Shown in pieces: positions 19,483 through 28,230 of a stretch of 64,000 bases of DNA; position 1 is the stretch's first letter; each line of letters starts with the position of its first letter. The position numbers and the translations under genes are program-made. The DNA lies in contig NZ_JAQBIE010000017.1 of the NCBI RefSeq assembly GCF_028294535.1, positions 32,638 to 96,637 on the forward strand, in the 5' to 3' direction. This stretch comes from Paracoccus onchidii (lineage in GTDB: Bacteria > Pseudomonadota > Alphaproteobacteria > Rhodobacterales > Rhodobacteraceae). The notes beneath the pieces were generated by a model. The model was not told the origin of the DNA. It made no database searches and saw only the letters and a program-made list of their open reading frames with translations.

Positions 19483-20421
19483 TTACGGCAATCTGGAAAT
19501 CCGGTCGGTCAGCAAGGCAAACAGTCCATCTCGATCCACATGCCGGATGAAGAGTGCGTTGGCTTTCCTGTCACTGACACCCCACCAATCCGCCACGGTC
19601 ATCCCGGTGGTGAACCTGCCTTCTGTTTCGATTTCGACATTGATCTGACGTCCCGAGAACAGCTTGGGGTTCAAAAGCCAGGCAATGGTGCAGGGATCAT
19701 GCAGCGGCGCGCCCTTGCTACCGTATTTTTCCTTGTCATAGCGTTCGAAGAAATCCGTCCAGCTTGCAACCGCCGGACCGCAACGGTTTGACATGTTGCG
19801 CATATCCTGAACCCAGTCGGCCGATGTCAGCGCCTCATGCGTTGCATCCAGCGGCAGCACCACAAGCGGCACACCGGATCCGAAGACCTCTTTTGCCGCG
19901 ACTGGATCGACATAAATGTTGAACTCGGCTGCGGGGGTGATGTTGCCAACCTCGAAATAGGCGCCGCCCATCAGCACGATTTGCTTGACCCGCGCCGCGA
20001 TATCGGGGGCCTGACGGAATGCTGCGGCAATATTGGTCAATGGTCCGATCGGCACCAGCGTGACCGCGCCGGCGGGCTGGCTGCGCAGTGTATCTATGAT
20101 GAAATCGACGCCATGTTGTTCTTGCAGTGGCATCGTCGGTTCAGGCAACTCGATACCGTCCAGCCCCGATTTTCCGTGAACATGTTCGGCCGTGACAAGA
20201 TCGCGATCAACCGGTGCGGCACAGCCAGCATGGACCGGAATATCCTGACGCTGCGCCAGTTCAAGGATCTTGCGGGCATTCAATGCGGTCAGGGAAAGCG
20301 GCACGTTCCCGGCGACCGCCGTGATGCCCAGAACTTCCAGTTCGGGACTGGCCAGCGCCAAAAGTATGGCAACGGCATCATCCTGCCCCGGATCTGTGTC
20401 GATGATGATCTTTTGGGTCAT
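19483..20421 (-). CDS. inosine/uridine-preferring nucleoside hydrolase
   Basis: 312 residues. The calcium-binding signature IIDTDPGQDDAVAI (residues 6-18), VTLVPIGPLTNIAAA, IVLMGGAYFEVGNITP, AEFNIYVDPVAAKEVF and the late HDPCTIAWLL identify the family. It splits the N-glycosidic bond of ribonucleosides to free the base. The ATG at 20421 has AGGAG about 7 bases upstream. It abuts ompH tail to tail. The gene upstream on the same strand ends in a terminator, so this one probably has its own promoter. Confidence 0.9.
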   Translation of the reverse strand: MTQKIIIDTDPGQDDAVAILLALASPELEVLGITAVAGNVPLSLTALNARKILELAQRQDIPVHAGCAAPVDRDLVTAEHVHGKSGLDGIELPEPTMPLQEQHGVDFIIDTLRSQPAGAVTLVPIGPLTNIAAAFRQAPDIAARVKQIVLMGGAYFEVGNITPAAEFNIYVDPVAAKEVFGSGVPLVVLPLDATHEALTSADWVQDMRNMSNRCGPAVASWTDFFERYDKEKYGSKGAPLHDPCTIAWLLNPKLFSGRQINVEIETEGRFTTGMTVADWWGVSDRKANALFIRHVDRDGLFALLTDRISRLP

Positions 20422-20463
20422 CCGAATTCTCCTGCCTGTTGCGACAGTTCTGCGCCGCCATAG

Positions 20464-20492
20464 AAAAGGGCGCAAGCCAAAAGCCTGCGCCC
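20464..20492 (-). terminator. terminator of the Fe(III)-binding protein gene
   Basis: A 7-bp perfect stem (GGGCGCA at 20468-20474 with TGCGCCC at 20486-20492) and, reading the minus strand, TTTTCTA after it. It lies 31 bases after the stop of the upstream minus-strand gene. Confidence 0.7.
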
Positions 20493-20522
20493 CATATGCG
20501 TTCCCGTATCTTCCTGGCCGGT

Positions 20523-21521
20523 TCAGCCGTCGAAATTAACCTCTTCGATCAGGTCGAGGGCCTGCGGGCGCAGATCCGAAATTTCACTGAGCGGCAGGCT
20601 GTCGGGGGTGAATTCGCCCCAGCTTTGAACGATCTCGGAACGTTCTACATGATCAGAGACCGGAAACTCGAAATTGGTTTCGGCATAGATTTTCTGTGCT
20701 TCGTCGCTGACCAGGAACTCGATCAATTGCAGGGCGGCATCCTTGTTCGGAGCGGCGCTGGTCAAGGCAACACCGGACACGTTCACATGCGTTCCGCCAT
20801 CTGCGAAGGTCGGGAACAGGATGCGGACGGATTCTGCCCATTCCTTTTGTTCATCATCCTGCAGCATCTTGCCCATGTAGTAGGTATTGCCCAGACTGAT
20901 ATCGCATTCACCCGCCCAGATGGATTTGACTTGCGCCCGGTCATTCCCCTCGGGCTTCTTGGCCAGGTTGGCCTTGATGCCTTCCAGCCATGTCTTGGTT
21001 TCCTCGGCGCCGTGATGTCCAAGGAATGCCGCGGTCAATGCGACGTTGTAATCATGCGTGAAGGGGCGTGTGCAGATGCGTCCCTTCCATTTCGGATCAG
21101 CCAGATCTTCATAGCTGGTCAATTCGCCATCGGCGACGCGATCTTTGCTGGCATAGACGATGCGCGCGCGCGTGGTCAGGCCCATCCACTGACCGTCCGC
21201 GTCACGCAATGTTTCCGGCACGGCATCAAGCGCGTCGCCGGCAACGGCTTGTGTGACGCCTGCATCCTTGACTTCACCAAGGCGGGCAACATCGACGGTC
21301 ATGATCAAATCCGCAGGGCTGCGATCGCCTTCGGCTTGCAGACGTTCGACCATCCCCTTGTCGACAAAGGCGGTGTTGACGGTGATGCCGGTCTTTTCGG
21401 TGAAGGCATCGGTCAGCGGCTTCAACAGCTCTGGTTGACGATGAGAGTAGATATTCACCTCGTCTGCAAATGCCGGCAAGGCGACGGAAACGGCCAGGGA
21501 AGCAAGGATCAGGGAACGCAT
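20523..21521 (-). CDS. Fe(III) ABC transporter substrate-binding protein
   Basis: 332 residues: signal peptide ending ALPAFA, mature start DEVNIYSHRQPELLKP, then a ferric-binding (FbpA/AfuA/FutA) two-lobe protein with FVDKGMVERLQAEG, TVDVARLGEVKDAGV and KSIWAGECDISLGNTYYMG. The paired-tyrosine pattern GNTYYMG fits ferric binding. It delivers iron to an inner-membrane permease, but no permease or ATPase gene is adjacent, and a terminator follows, so it is an orphan single-gene unit here. I see no convincing iron-regulator site. Confidence 0.88.
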   Translation of the reverse strand: MRSLILASLAVSVALPAFADEVNIYSHRQPELLKPLTDAFTEKTGITVNTAFVDKGMVERLQAEGDRSPADLIMTVDVARLGEVKDAGVTQAVAGDALDAVPETLRDADGQWMGLTTRARIVYASKDRVADGELTSYEDLADPKWKGRICTRPFTHDYNVALTAAFLGHHGAEETKTWLEGIKANLAKKPEGNDRAQVKSIWAGECDISLGNTYYMGKMLQDDEQKEWAESVRILFPTFADGGTHVNVSGVALTSAAPNKDAALQLIEFLVSDEAQKIYAETNFEFPVSDHVERSEIVQSWGEFTPDSLPLSEISDLRPQALDLIEEVNFDG

Positions 21522-21648
21522 CGGTGACTCCTTTGGTCAGATTTACACCGCTTCTCGCAAGTTGGCTTGCCCGCGTCAATGCCTGATAGATTGTCTCGGG
21601 ATATGCAGGTGATTGACCATCACGACCGCGCAGGATAGGGCGCAGAAC

Positions 21649-23466
21649 ATGGCACGCGCACCCCTGTTACAATTGACCGATATTTCGCTGACCTTCGGAG
21701 GCGATCCCGTATTTCAGAACCTGTCATTGACGGTTCAGCAAGGTGATCGGGTCGCCCTGGTCGGGCGCAACGGTTCGGGAAAATCCACCTTGATGAAGGT
21801 GATGGCCGGTCTGGTCGAGGCGGATCGGGGGCAGGTCGTACTGAACGCCGGCGCACAAACGGGTTATATGGAACAGGAACCCGATCTGTCGGATTTCGAG
21901 ACCCTGGGCGAATTTGCGGCTTCGGGTCTGGCCGAAGCAGAAGAATACCGCGTCGAAATGGCCGCCGAGGGTTTGAAGTTTGATCCAGCACGTCCGGTTT
22001 CGACCGCCTCGGGGGGCGAACGTCGCAGGGCAGCCCTGGCGCGATTGCTGGCCCAGGCACCGGAACTGATGTTGCTGGACGAGCCGACAAACCATCTTGA
22101 TATCGAAGCGATCGGTTGGCTCGAAGATCACCTCAGCCAGACCCGCACGGCCTATGTCATCATCAGCCATGACCGCGCATTTCTGCGACGCCTGACGCGC
22201 GCGACCTTGTGGATCGATCGCGGTGAAGTTCGTCGTCAGGAAAAGGGCTTTGAGGCGTTCGAGGATTGGCGCGAAACGGTTTGGTCGGCCGAGGATGACG
22301 CCCGGCATAAGCTGGATCGCAAGATCAAGGCCGAGGCACGTTGGGCCGTCGAAGGCATCAGTGCCCGGCGCAAGCGCAATCAGGGGCGGGTGCGGGCGCT
22401 GGCCGCCTTGCGTCAGGAACGGGCGTCGCAGATACGCCGTCAGGGGACGGCTGCGCTTGCGCTGGATGCCGGGCCGCAATCGGGCAAGCGCGTGATCGAA
22501 GCCAAAGGCATTGCCAAGAGCTTTGGCGAACGCGTCATTCTGAAACCCTTTGATCTGCGGGTGCAGCGTGGCGACCGCATCGCGTTTGTCGGGCCGAATG
22601 GCGCAGGCAAGACCACCTTGATCAAGATGCTGACCGGCGAAATCGCACCCGATGACGGTTCGGTGGCGCTTGGCACCAATCTGGATGTTGCGGTGTTCGA
22701 TCAGGCTCGATCAAGGCTGAACCCTGATCAAAGCCTGTGGGAATCGCTGACCGGTGACCCGGACATGAGCGTTTCGGGGCGCGCAGACCAGGTGATGGTC
22801 CGTGGCCAGCCACGCCATGTTGTCGGTTATCTGAAGGATTTTCTTTTCGATGATGCTCAGGCGCGCGCACCGGTTCGCAGCTTGTCGGGCGGCGAAAAGG
22901 CGCGGCTTTTGCTGGCGCGGCTGATGGCGCGGCAATCGAACCTGTTGGTCATGGATGAACCGACCAATGATCTGGATGTCGAGACCCTTGATCTGTTGCA
23001 GGATCTGCTGGGTGAATATGACGGGACAGTTCTGCTCGTCAGCCACGATCGCGATTTCATCGACCGGGTTGCCGATACCACCATCGCAATGGAAGGGGAT
23101 GGCCGGGCGGTCGTGTATGCCGGCGGCTGGAGCGATTATCGCGACCAGCGGGGCGCCGAGCAGGAGCCCGCTTCGCCGCCACCTGCAGCGCCCGTGAAAA
23201 AGGCCGCAACCATCGCGCCGCGCGACAAGGTTGTGAAAGCCGGCCTGAGCTTTACCGAACGGCATCGCCTCAAAGAGCTGCCCTCGGTGATTGATCGCCT
23301 TGAGGCCGAGATTGCAAAACTGACGGAGTTCTTGTCCGATCCGGACTTGTATCGCACGGCGCCAAAAAAATTCGACAAGGCCACCGAGGCGATAGCTGAA
23401 CGCCAGGCCGCGCTTGCTGCGGCCGAGGAAGAGTGGATGGCGCTTGAAGAAAAGAGCGCAGGCTGA
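21649..23466 (+). CDS. uup: ABC-F ATPase, Uup type
   Basis: 605 residues, two ABC cassettes in one soluble chain: Walker A GRNGSGKST (about 42-50) and GPNGAGKTT (about 320-328), signatures SGGERRR and LSGGEKARLLLARL, Walker B LLLDEPTNHLD and LVMDEPTNDLD. A C-terminal coiled coil follows a Pro/Ala linker (LKELPSVIDRLEAEIAKLTE...), typical of Uup. ABC-F proteins act on the ribosome; Uup affects precise transposon excision and DNA junctions. I chose the ATG at 21649, which begins the normal N-terminus MARAPLLQLTDIS. Confidence 0.88.
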   Translation: MARAPLLQLTDISLTFGGDPVFQNLSLTVQQGDRVALVGRNGSGKSTLMKVMAGLVEADRGQVVLNAGAQTGYMEQEPDLSDFETLGEFAASGLAEAEEYRVEMAAEGLKFDPARPVSTASGGERRRAALARLLAQAPELMLLDEPTNHLDIEAIGWLEDHLSQTRTAYVIISHDRAFLRRLTRATLWIDRGEVRRQEKGFEAFEDWRETVWSAEDDARHKLDRKIKAEARWAVEGISARRKRNQGRVRALAALRQERASQIRRQGTAALALDAGPQSGKRVIEAKGIAKSFGERVILKPFDLRVQRGDRIAFVGPNGAGKTTLIKMLTGEIAPDDGSVALGTNLDVAVFDQARSRLNPDQSLWESLTGDPDMSVSGRADQVMVRGQPRHVVGYLKDFLFDDAQARAPVRSLSGGEKARLLLARLMARQSNLLVMDEPTNDLDVETLDLLQDLLGEYDGTVLLVSHDRDFIDRVADTTIAMEGDGRAVVYAGGWSDYRDQRGAEQEPASPPPAAPVKKAATIAPRDKVVKAGLSFTERHRLKELPSVIDRLEAEIAKLTEFLSDPDLYRTAPKKFDKATEAIAERQAALAAAEEEWMALEEKSAG

Positions 23467-23481
23467 CCCGTTCAGCGCCGC

Positions 23482-23510
23482 TTGACTTGGCCCTTTGAAT
23501 AAGCCATATG
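23482..23510 (+). promoter_or_regulatory. candidate sigma-70 promoter of rplU-rpmA
   Basis: TTGACT at 23482-23487, 17 bases, then CATATG at 23505-23510. The -35 is good and the -10 only partly matches. The predicted start near 23517 would place the hairpin at 23517-23544 at the 5' end of the transcript. Confidence 0.45.
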
Positions 23511-23516
23511 GTCATG

Positions 23517-23544
23517 ACCGGCCGGGCTTTTGCTTTTGGCCGGT
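23517..23544 (+). promoter_or_regulatory. hairpin between uup and rplU (leader hairpin or terminator of uup)
   Basis: A perfect 7-bp stem, ACCGGCC (23517-23523) with GGCCGGT (23538-23544), followed by TGAATTATTTTAATG. It could end uup transcripts or, if the promoter at 23482 is right, open the rplU leader. Confidence 0.5.
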
Positions 23545-23652
23545 GAATTATTTTAATGACATCCTGACGATGGATGCGCTGTCCGAAGGCGGGGAACCGG
23601 AAACACCGACCTGGTCGGGGCCAAAGGACGCGGCAGACGAAGGAAAGATGCG

Positions 23653-24033
23653 ATGTTCGCAGTTCTGAAAACTGGCGGCAAGCAGTACAAGGTTCAGGCC
23701 GGAGACGTGTTGCGCGTCGAAAAGCTTGACGCGGCTGCTGGCGAAAAAGTCCAGTTCAATGATATTCTCATGGTGGGCTCGACCCTGGGCGCGCCGCTGG
23801 TTGACGATGCCTGTGTACAGGCCGAGGTTGTCGACCAGATCAAGGCTGACAAGGTCATCACCTATGTCAAGCGCCGCCGCAAGCACAGCTCGCAGCGGAC
23901 CCGTGGTCACCGCCAGCAGCTGACGTTGGTGCGCGTGACCGACGTGCTGGAAAAGGGCGCGGCCAAGACCGGTGTGAAAGCCGCTGTCGGTGCTCGCAGC
24001 AAGAATGCGGCAGACGCCGCGGCCGAAGCGTAA
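23653..24033 (+). CDS. rplU: ribosomal protein bL21
   Basis: 126 residues. The family start MFAVLKTGGKQYKVQAGD, VDQIKADKVITYVKRRRK and HRQQLTLVRVTDV are diagnostic. The usual length is near 103; the extra Ala/Lys-rich tail from residue 105 is a common alphaproteobacterial extension. It binds 23S rRNA in the large subunit. AGGAAAGATGCG precedes the ATG. rpmA follows after 12 bases. Confidence 0.96.
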   Translation: MFAVLKTGGKQYKVQAGDVLRVEKLDAAAGEKVQFNDILMVGSTLGAPLVDDACVQAEVVDQIKADKVITYVKRRRKHSSQRTRGHRQQLTLVRVTDVLEKGAAKTGVKAAVGARSKNAADAAAEA

Positions 24034-24045
24034 GGAGACTGAATC

Positions 24046-24318
24046 ATGGCACATAAAAAAGCAGGCGGTTCATCCCGTAACGGTCGCGATTCAGCCGGTC
24101 GCCGTCTTGGCGTCAAGCTGTATGGCGGCCAGGAAGCCATCGCCGGAAACATCATTGTGCGCCAGCGCGGCACCAAGTGGTGGCCTGGTGACAATGTTGG
24201 CATGGGCAAGGATCACACCCTCTTTGCGCTGACCGACGGTCACGTGACCTTCAAGAAAGGTCTGAAGGGGCGCACCTTCATTTCGGTGATTCCCGCCAGC
24301 CTCGAGGCTGCCGAGTAA
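24046..24318 (+). CDS. rpmA: ribosomal protein bL27
   Basis: 90 residues: [20 protein letters not shown] at the start, then [21 protein letters not shown] and [20 protein letters not shown] in successive blocks. The N-terminal tail reaches the peptidyl-transferase centre. It starts directly with AHKK, so the cleaved N-terminal extension of Firmicutes is absent. A strong hairpin follows 27 bases after the stop. Confidence 0.96.
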   Translation: MAHKKAGGSSRNGRDSAGRRLGVKLYGGQEAIAGNIIVRQRGTKWWPGDNVGMGKDHTLFALTDGHVTFKKGLKGRTFISVIPASLEAAE

Positions 24319-24344
24319 CCCAAAATTAACATTACGATGTTAGA

Positions 24345-24372
24345 GGGGGGATCGGCGAAAGCCGGTCCCCCC
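24345..24372 (+). terminator. hairpin after rpmA (terminator or processing/attenuation stem)
   Basis: GGGGGGATCGGC (24345-24356), GAAA loop, GCCGGTCCCCCC (24361-24372): a 12-bp stem with one G-U type mismatch and a stable GNRA loop. No uridine run follows, so partial read-through into the GNAT gene is plausible. Confidence 0.5.
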
Positions 24373-24407
24373 AACCCATTTCGGGGCCTTTTCCCGGGGG
24401 AGGAAAT

Positions 24408-24998
24408 ATGGTTATGTCTGCGCCAATGCGGGAGGGAACGCGTTTGGACGATCTGAAACTTGCGGATGCGGCGACGCTGAACCAGCCCGTTATCGAAACC
24501 GACCGGTTCGTGCTGCGCCCGTTGCGTCCATCTGATGCCGGAATGATTGCACATTACACGGCGGATCGCCGCGTCGCTGAAGGCACGAGGGCAATTCCCC
24601 ATCCACTCCCCCCCGGCGCCGCCGAGGATTTCGTTGCTCGTGCCTTGTCCATAGGCCGTCTCGAAGATGTCTGGGCAATTGACGGGTCCGAAAATCGTCT
24701 GGCCGAACTGCTGGGGGTCGTATCGTTGACCCGGATGGAAAATGATCAGTCAGAACTGGGTTTCTGGGTCGGCGCCGGATTTTGGAATACGGGTTTCGCA
24801 ACCGAAGCTGTCGAAGCTTTGGTCAAGGCCAATCCCCATAATGCACGGACATTGTTCGCCGAGGCGTTTCAGGACAATGCCGGCTCGGCGCGGGTCCTGA
24901 CCAATTGTGGTTTCGTGTATCTTGGAGATGCCGAAAGCTGGTCGGTGGCACGGAACGCGCGGGTTCCGACCTGGACCTATTTGCGCAAGATGGGTTGA
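24408..24998 (+). CDS. GNAT family N-acetyltransferase (RimJ/RimL-like)
   Basis: 196 residues. An Acetyltransf_3 pattern is visible: ETDRFVLRPLRPSDAGMIA near residue 30, LGFWVGAGFWNTGFATEAVEA (acetyl-CoA pyrophosphate loop region, near 125) and NAGSARVLTNCGFVYLGDAE near 163. Members acetylate protein N-termini or small amines with acetyl-CoA; the substrate here is unknown. GGGGGAGGAAAT is a strong ribosome-binding site for the ATG at 24408. In related genomes this GNAT often sits between rpmA and obgE; obgE is not here. Confidence 0.82.
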   Translation: MVMSAPMREGTRLDDLKLADAATLNQPVIETDRFVLRPLRPSDAGMIAHYTADRRVAEGTRAIPHPLPPGAAEDFVARALSIGRLEDVWAIDGSENRLAELLGVVSLTRMENDQSELGFWVGAGFWNTGFATEAVEALVKANPHNARTLFAEAFQDNAGSARVLTNCGFVYLGDAESWSVARNARVPTWTYLRKMG

Positions 24999-25100
24999 TC
25001 CCGGATTGCGAAGGTCATGCCGCGCATCAGGATGACGTGACAACGCGAAATTGTGCCCTGGCATGATTGCATTTTGCCCGGGCGCGATTATCTGGTCGCC

Positions 25101-26093
25101 ATGACAAGACGTATTCCTTATTCGTTACTGGATCTTGCGCCCGTTCCCGAAGGCGCCCAGACTTCAGATGCCCTCCGCAACAGCCTGGATCTGGCGGTTC
25201 ACGCCGAGGACTGGGGGTATCATCGGTATTGGATGGCCGAGCATCACAATATGCCTGGCATTGCCAGTTCGGCCACGGCGGTTCTGATTGGCCTTGTGGC
25301 GCAGGCCACGCGAAAGATGCGAATTGGGGCAGGGGGTATCATGCTACCCAATCATGCGCCTCTGACCGTCGCCGAGGCGTTCGGAACGCTGGCAACCGTG
25401 TTCCCCGATCGGATTGATTTGGGCCTGGGCCGCGCCCCCGGCGGGGACGGGGCTGTCATCAAGGCCCTGCGCCGCGACCCAATGGCCGACAGTTTTCCCC
25501 AGGACGTCGTTGACCTGCTGGAATATTTTGACGCGCCGCAGAACGATGCCGCCGTGCTAGCAATCCCCGGTGAGGGCACGCATGTTCCGATCTGGATACT
25601 GGGAAGCAGCCTCTATGGCGCTCAGCTTGCAGCGCATCTGGGACTGCCTTATGCATTTGCAAGCCACTTTGCGCCCGCGGAACTTACCCGTGCGCTGCAG
25701 ATTTATCGCGAACGTTTTCGTCCCTCGCCATGGCTGACTGCGCCCCGAGCGATGATCGCAATCAATGTTTTCGCCGCGCATGATGCAAATGAGGCGGCCT
25801 TTCTGCGAACGACAATGCAGCTGGCCTTTGCACGGTTGCGCAGCGGAATGCCAGGCAAGTTGCCGCGCCCGACAAGGGATCTCGATGGGGAAATCGGCGG
25901 GAATATGCGTTCCGCGGTTGATCAGTCGCTGCGGGTAAGTGCGGTTGGCGACAGCGTTCAGGTCAAAGAGCAGCTTGTGCAGTTGATCGAGATGTACAAG
26001 CCAGACGAAGTGATCCTGACGGGCCAAATTCACGATCATGCGGCGCGGTTGCGCAGCTTCGAGATCGCCGCGCAAGTCATGCAAGAGCTTTGA
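25101..26093 (+). CDS. LLM-class flavin-dependent oxidoreductase (luciferase-like)
   Basis: 330 residues, bacterial luciferase-like TIM barrel. It has [12 protein letters not shown] at the start, [40 protein letters not shown] and [14 protein letters not shown], the MsnO8/YhbW-type pattern. It would use FMN or F420-like flavin with O2 or as a reductase; the substrate is unknown. The ATG at 25101 begins the conserved N-terminus; the ribosome-binding site is poor. No partner flavin reductase is adjacent. Confidence 0.85.
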   Translation: MTRRIPYSLLDLAPVPEGAQTSDALRNSLDLAVHAEDWGYHRYWMAEHHNMPGIASSATAVLIGLVAQATRKMRIGAGGIMLPNHAPLTVAEAFGTLATVFPDRIDLGLGRAPGGDGAVIKALRRDPMADSFPQDVVDLLEYFDAPQNDAAVLAIPGEGTHVPIWILGSSLYGAQLAAHLGLPYAFASHFAPAELTRALQIYRERFRPSPWLTAPRAMIAINVFAAHDANEAAFLRTTMQLAFARLRSGMPGKLPRPTRDLDGEIGGNMRSAVDQSLRVSAVGDSVQVKEQLVQLIEMYKPDEVILTGQIHDHAARLRSFEIAAQVMQEL

Positions 26094-26183
26094 CAAGCTG
26101 GGCATGCGCGGTCGAGCCGGGCTTGAGTTACGGCACAAAAAGTGAACATTATGCGGTGACCACGCGAACGCATAAGGGTTTAC

Positions 26184-27674
26184 ATGCCGACCACCGAAAC
26201 ACGAATTGTATCCTGGTTGCACGATATAGACATGTCGCAAGCCGCAGCGCTCGGCCTGCTGATCCTGGCGCTTTTTCTGGTGATATCGCGAAAACAATGG
26301 CGGGACCATGCGGCGAACGCCGACATTGCACGGAAAAAAGCAGAAGATACCGCTCTGCGCTTGCAGGAAGAGCTCTCCCGGACCCGATCCCGGTCGCATG
26401 AGCTTGAGCTAAGATCTGGCAGCCTGGAAGTTCGTTTGGAAACAACCCGCGCGCGGCAAGGCGAGCTGTCAGAAGAAAATGACGGCCTGTCGGATGCATT
26501 GCATCTGGCGCAAAACAAGCTGGCGGCGTTGCAGACCGAGTTGGCCGAAGCCGAGTTGGCGGCTGAAAAGGATCGGGATTCTGCAGCGCGCGAAATCAGG
26601 AATTTGATGGCGCTGCGCGATGACATGCGCAATCAATTCAAGTCACTGGCGCATGACACCTTGTTGGCGCAACGGCAGGATATGCAAACTGCGCAAGGCG
26701 AGCAGTTGAAGGCGTTGTTGATGCCATTTCGGGATCAGGTGAATAGATTTCAGTCTGAATTGCAGTCTAGAAACAAGGTTTTGGATCAGGAATCTGCAAA
26801 GTTGCGTGAATATATTTCGATACTTCATCAGCGATCCGAGGCGATTTCATCCGAAGCGGTAAACTTGACCCGCGCCCTTCGCGGTGACAAGCAGCGTCAG
26901 GGCGCCTGGGGTGAGATGGTTCTTGAAAGAATACTTGAGGAAAGCGGGTTAGAAGATAGAATTCATTATGAAACTCAGCCCTCGTGGCGCGACGAATCCG
27001 GTAAGCTATGGCGTCCTGATGTCGTCGTCAGGATGCCGCGCCGCAAGGTCATGGTCATCGACAGCAAGGTCTCACTGAACGACTACGAAATCTCGGTGAA
27101 TAGCGAGGATCCAAGCGATGCTCAGGCGGCTCTGCGCCGACACGTCTCTGCGTTGCGAAGCCATGTAACTGCATTGGCTGAAAAGGGTTATCATCGCATG
27201 GATGACAATTCTGTCGATTATGTGTTGATGTTCATTCCCATCGAAGGGGCGTTTTCCGATGCCATGCGCGCGGATCCGTCTTTGGCCAGTTTTGCGCTTG
27301 AACGCGGTATCGGATTGACGACACCTACCACGTTGATGCTGACCTTGCGGACGGTCGAGCATATCTGGGCAGTTGAGCGCCGGGAAAGCAATGCGGCGGA
27401 AATAGCGCGTCGTGCAGGTGCGCTATATGACAAGGTGGCGGGCTTCGTTGAATCGATGGACGGGGTCGGGCGAGCGCTCGATCAGGCAGGGCGCGCCCAT
27501 GCGCAGGCAATGGATCGTCTGACCCGCGGCAGCGGCAACGTCATTCGCCAGGTGGAAATGCTGCGCGAACTGGGTGCCCGGACGCAAAAACAGATCGGCC
27601 TTGATCATGATCGGGACAAAGCGTCTGCCCTGGACGACACAACGACACAGGCAGGACCGGAGGCCGCAGAATGA
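26184..27674 (+). CDS. rmuC: RmuC family DNA recombination protein
   Basis: 496 residues: an N-terminal membrane helix (AAALGLLILALFLVI, about 15-32), a coiled coil to about 240, then the RmuC nuclease-like domain: LRGDKQRQGAWGEMVLERIL, KLWRPDVVVRMPRRKVMVID, YVLMFIPIEGAF and LMLTLRTVEHIWAVER. RmuC proteins limit inversions at short inverted repeats; the domain is related to PD-(D/E)XK nucleases. AAGGG precedes the ATG. The stop overlaps the next gene's start by ATGA. Confidence 0.92.
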   Translation: MPTTETRIVSWLHDIDMSQAAALGLLILALFLVISRKQWRDHAANADIARKKAEDTALRLQEELSRTRSRSHELELRSGSLEVRLETTRARQGELSEENDGLSDALHLAQNKLAALQTELAEAELAAEKDRDSAAREIRNLMALRDDMRNQFKSLAHDTLLAQRQDMQTAQGEQLKALLMPFRDQVNRFQSELQSRNKVLDQESAKLREYISILHQRSEAISSEAVNLTRALRGDKQRQGAWGEMVLERILEESGLEDRIHYETQPSWRDESGKLWRPDVVVRMPRRKVMVIDSKVSLNDYEISVNSEDPSDAQAALRRHVSALRSHVTALAEKGYHRMDDNSVDYVLMFIPIEGAFSDAMRADPSLASFALERGIGLTTPTTLMLTLRTVEHIWAVERRESNAAEIARRAGALYDKVAGFVESMDGVGRALDQAGRAHAQAMDRLTRGSGNVIRQVEMLRELGARTQKQIGLDHDRDKASALDDTTTQAGPEAAE

Positions 27675-28093
27675 TCGGTGAGTTCAGGATTAAGACCGAT
27701 GGACCTGGCTGTCATGATTTTACATCGGCGGTTGCCGATTGGCTGACCGAAGGCGGGGCCGAGAACGGTGTTCTGACATTATTGGTCAGGCATACGTCAT
27801 GTTCTTTGCTGATTCAGGAAAACGCCGATCCGGACGTCCAGTACGATTTGCTGAACTGGCTGGGTCGCCTTGTGCCGCACACGGATCATCCTTCGATGCA
27901 TTGGATTACCCATCGAGATGAAGGCCCCGACGATATGTCAGCGCATCTAAAAGCATCAGTATTGCCCGTCAATCTGTCGATTCCAGTGCATCAGAGTTTG
28001 ATGATGCTTGGCCAATGGCAGGGTATCTACCTGATCGAACATCGCGATGCCCCACATGAAAGAAGGGTCGCAGCCTGCTTTCAATCGATCTGA
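27671..28093 (+). CDS. YjbQ/UPF0047 family protein (secondary thiamine-phosphate synthase)
   Basis: 140 residues with the complete UPF0047 pattern: LLVRHTSCSLLIQENADPDV, LVPHTDHPSMHWITHRDEGPDDMSAHLK (in two blocks) and WQGIYLIEHRDAPHERRV. Weak thiamine-phosphate synthase activity has been reported for family members; the physiological role is unsettled. Translationally coupled to rmuC, a pairing with no obvious functional link. Confidence 0.88.
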   Translation: MIGEFRIKTDGPGCHDFTSAVADWLTEGGAENGVLTLLVRHTSCSLLIQENADPDVQYDLLNWLGRLVPHTDHPSMHWITHRDEGPDDMSAHLKASVLPVNLSIPVHQSLMMLGQWQGIYLIEHRDAPHERRVAACFQSI

Positions 28094-28156
28094 GACTGTG
28101 AAATCCGGTCGTCGCGGCTTTCAGGTCACAGAATGCAGATCGCTTATCTTGTGGGC

Positions 28157-28165
28157 TGTGGATAA
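28157..28165 (-). promoter_or_regulatory. DnaA box upstream of nrdR
   Basis: TGTGGATAA is the exact reverse complement of the 9-mer TTATCCACA. It lies 66 bases before the nrdR start. An imperfect TTATC repeat sits just upstream (28144-28148). Confidence 0.5.
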
Positions 28166-28230
28166 CCCTACCCAAGCCCTGCGCAGTTGCCTATAGTGGC
28201 TGCGGATCATGGGTCTTGGGGGACAACAGG

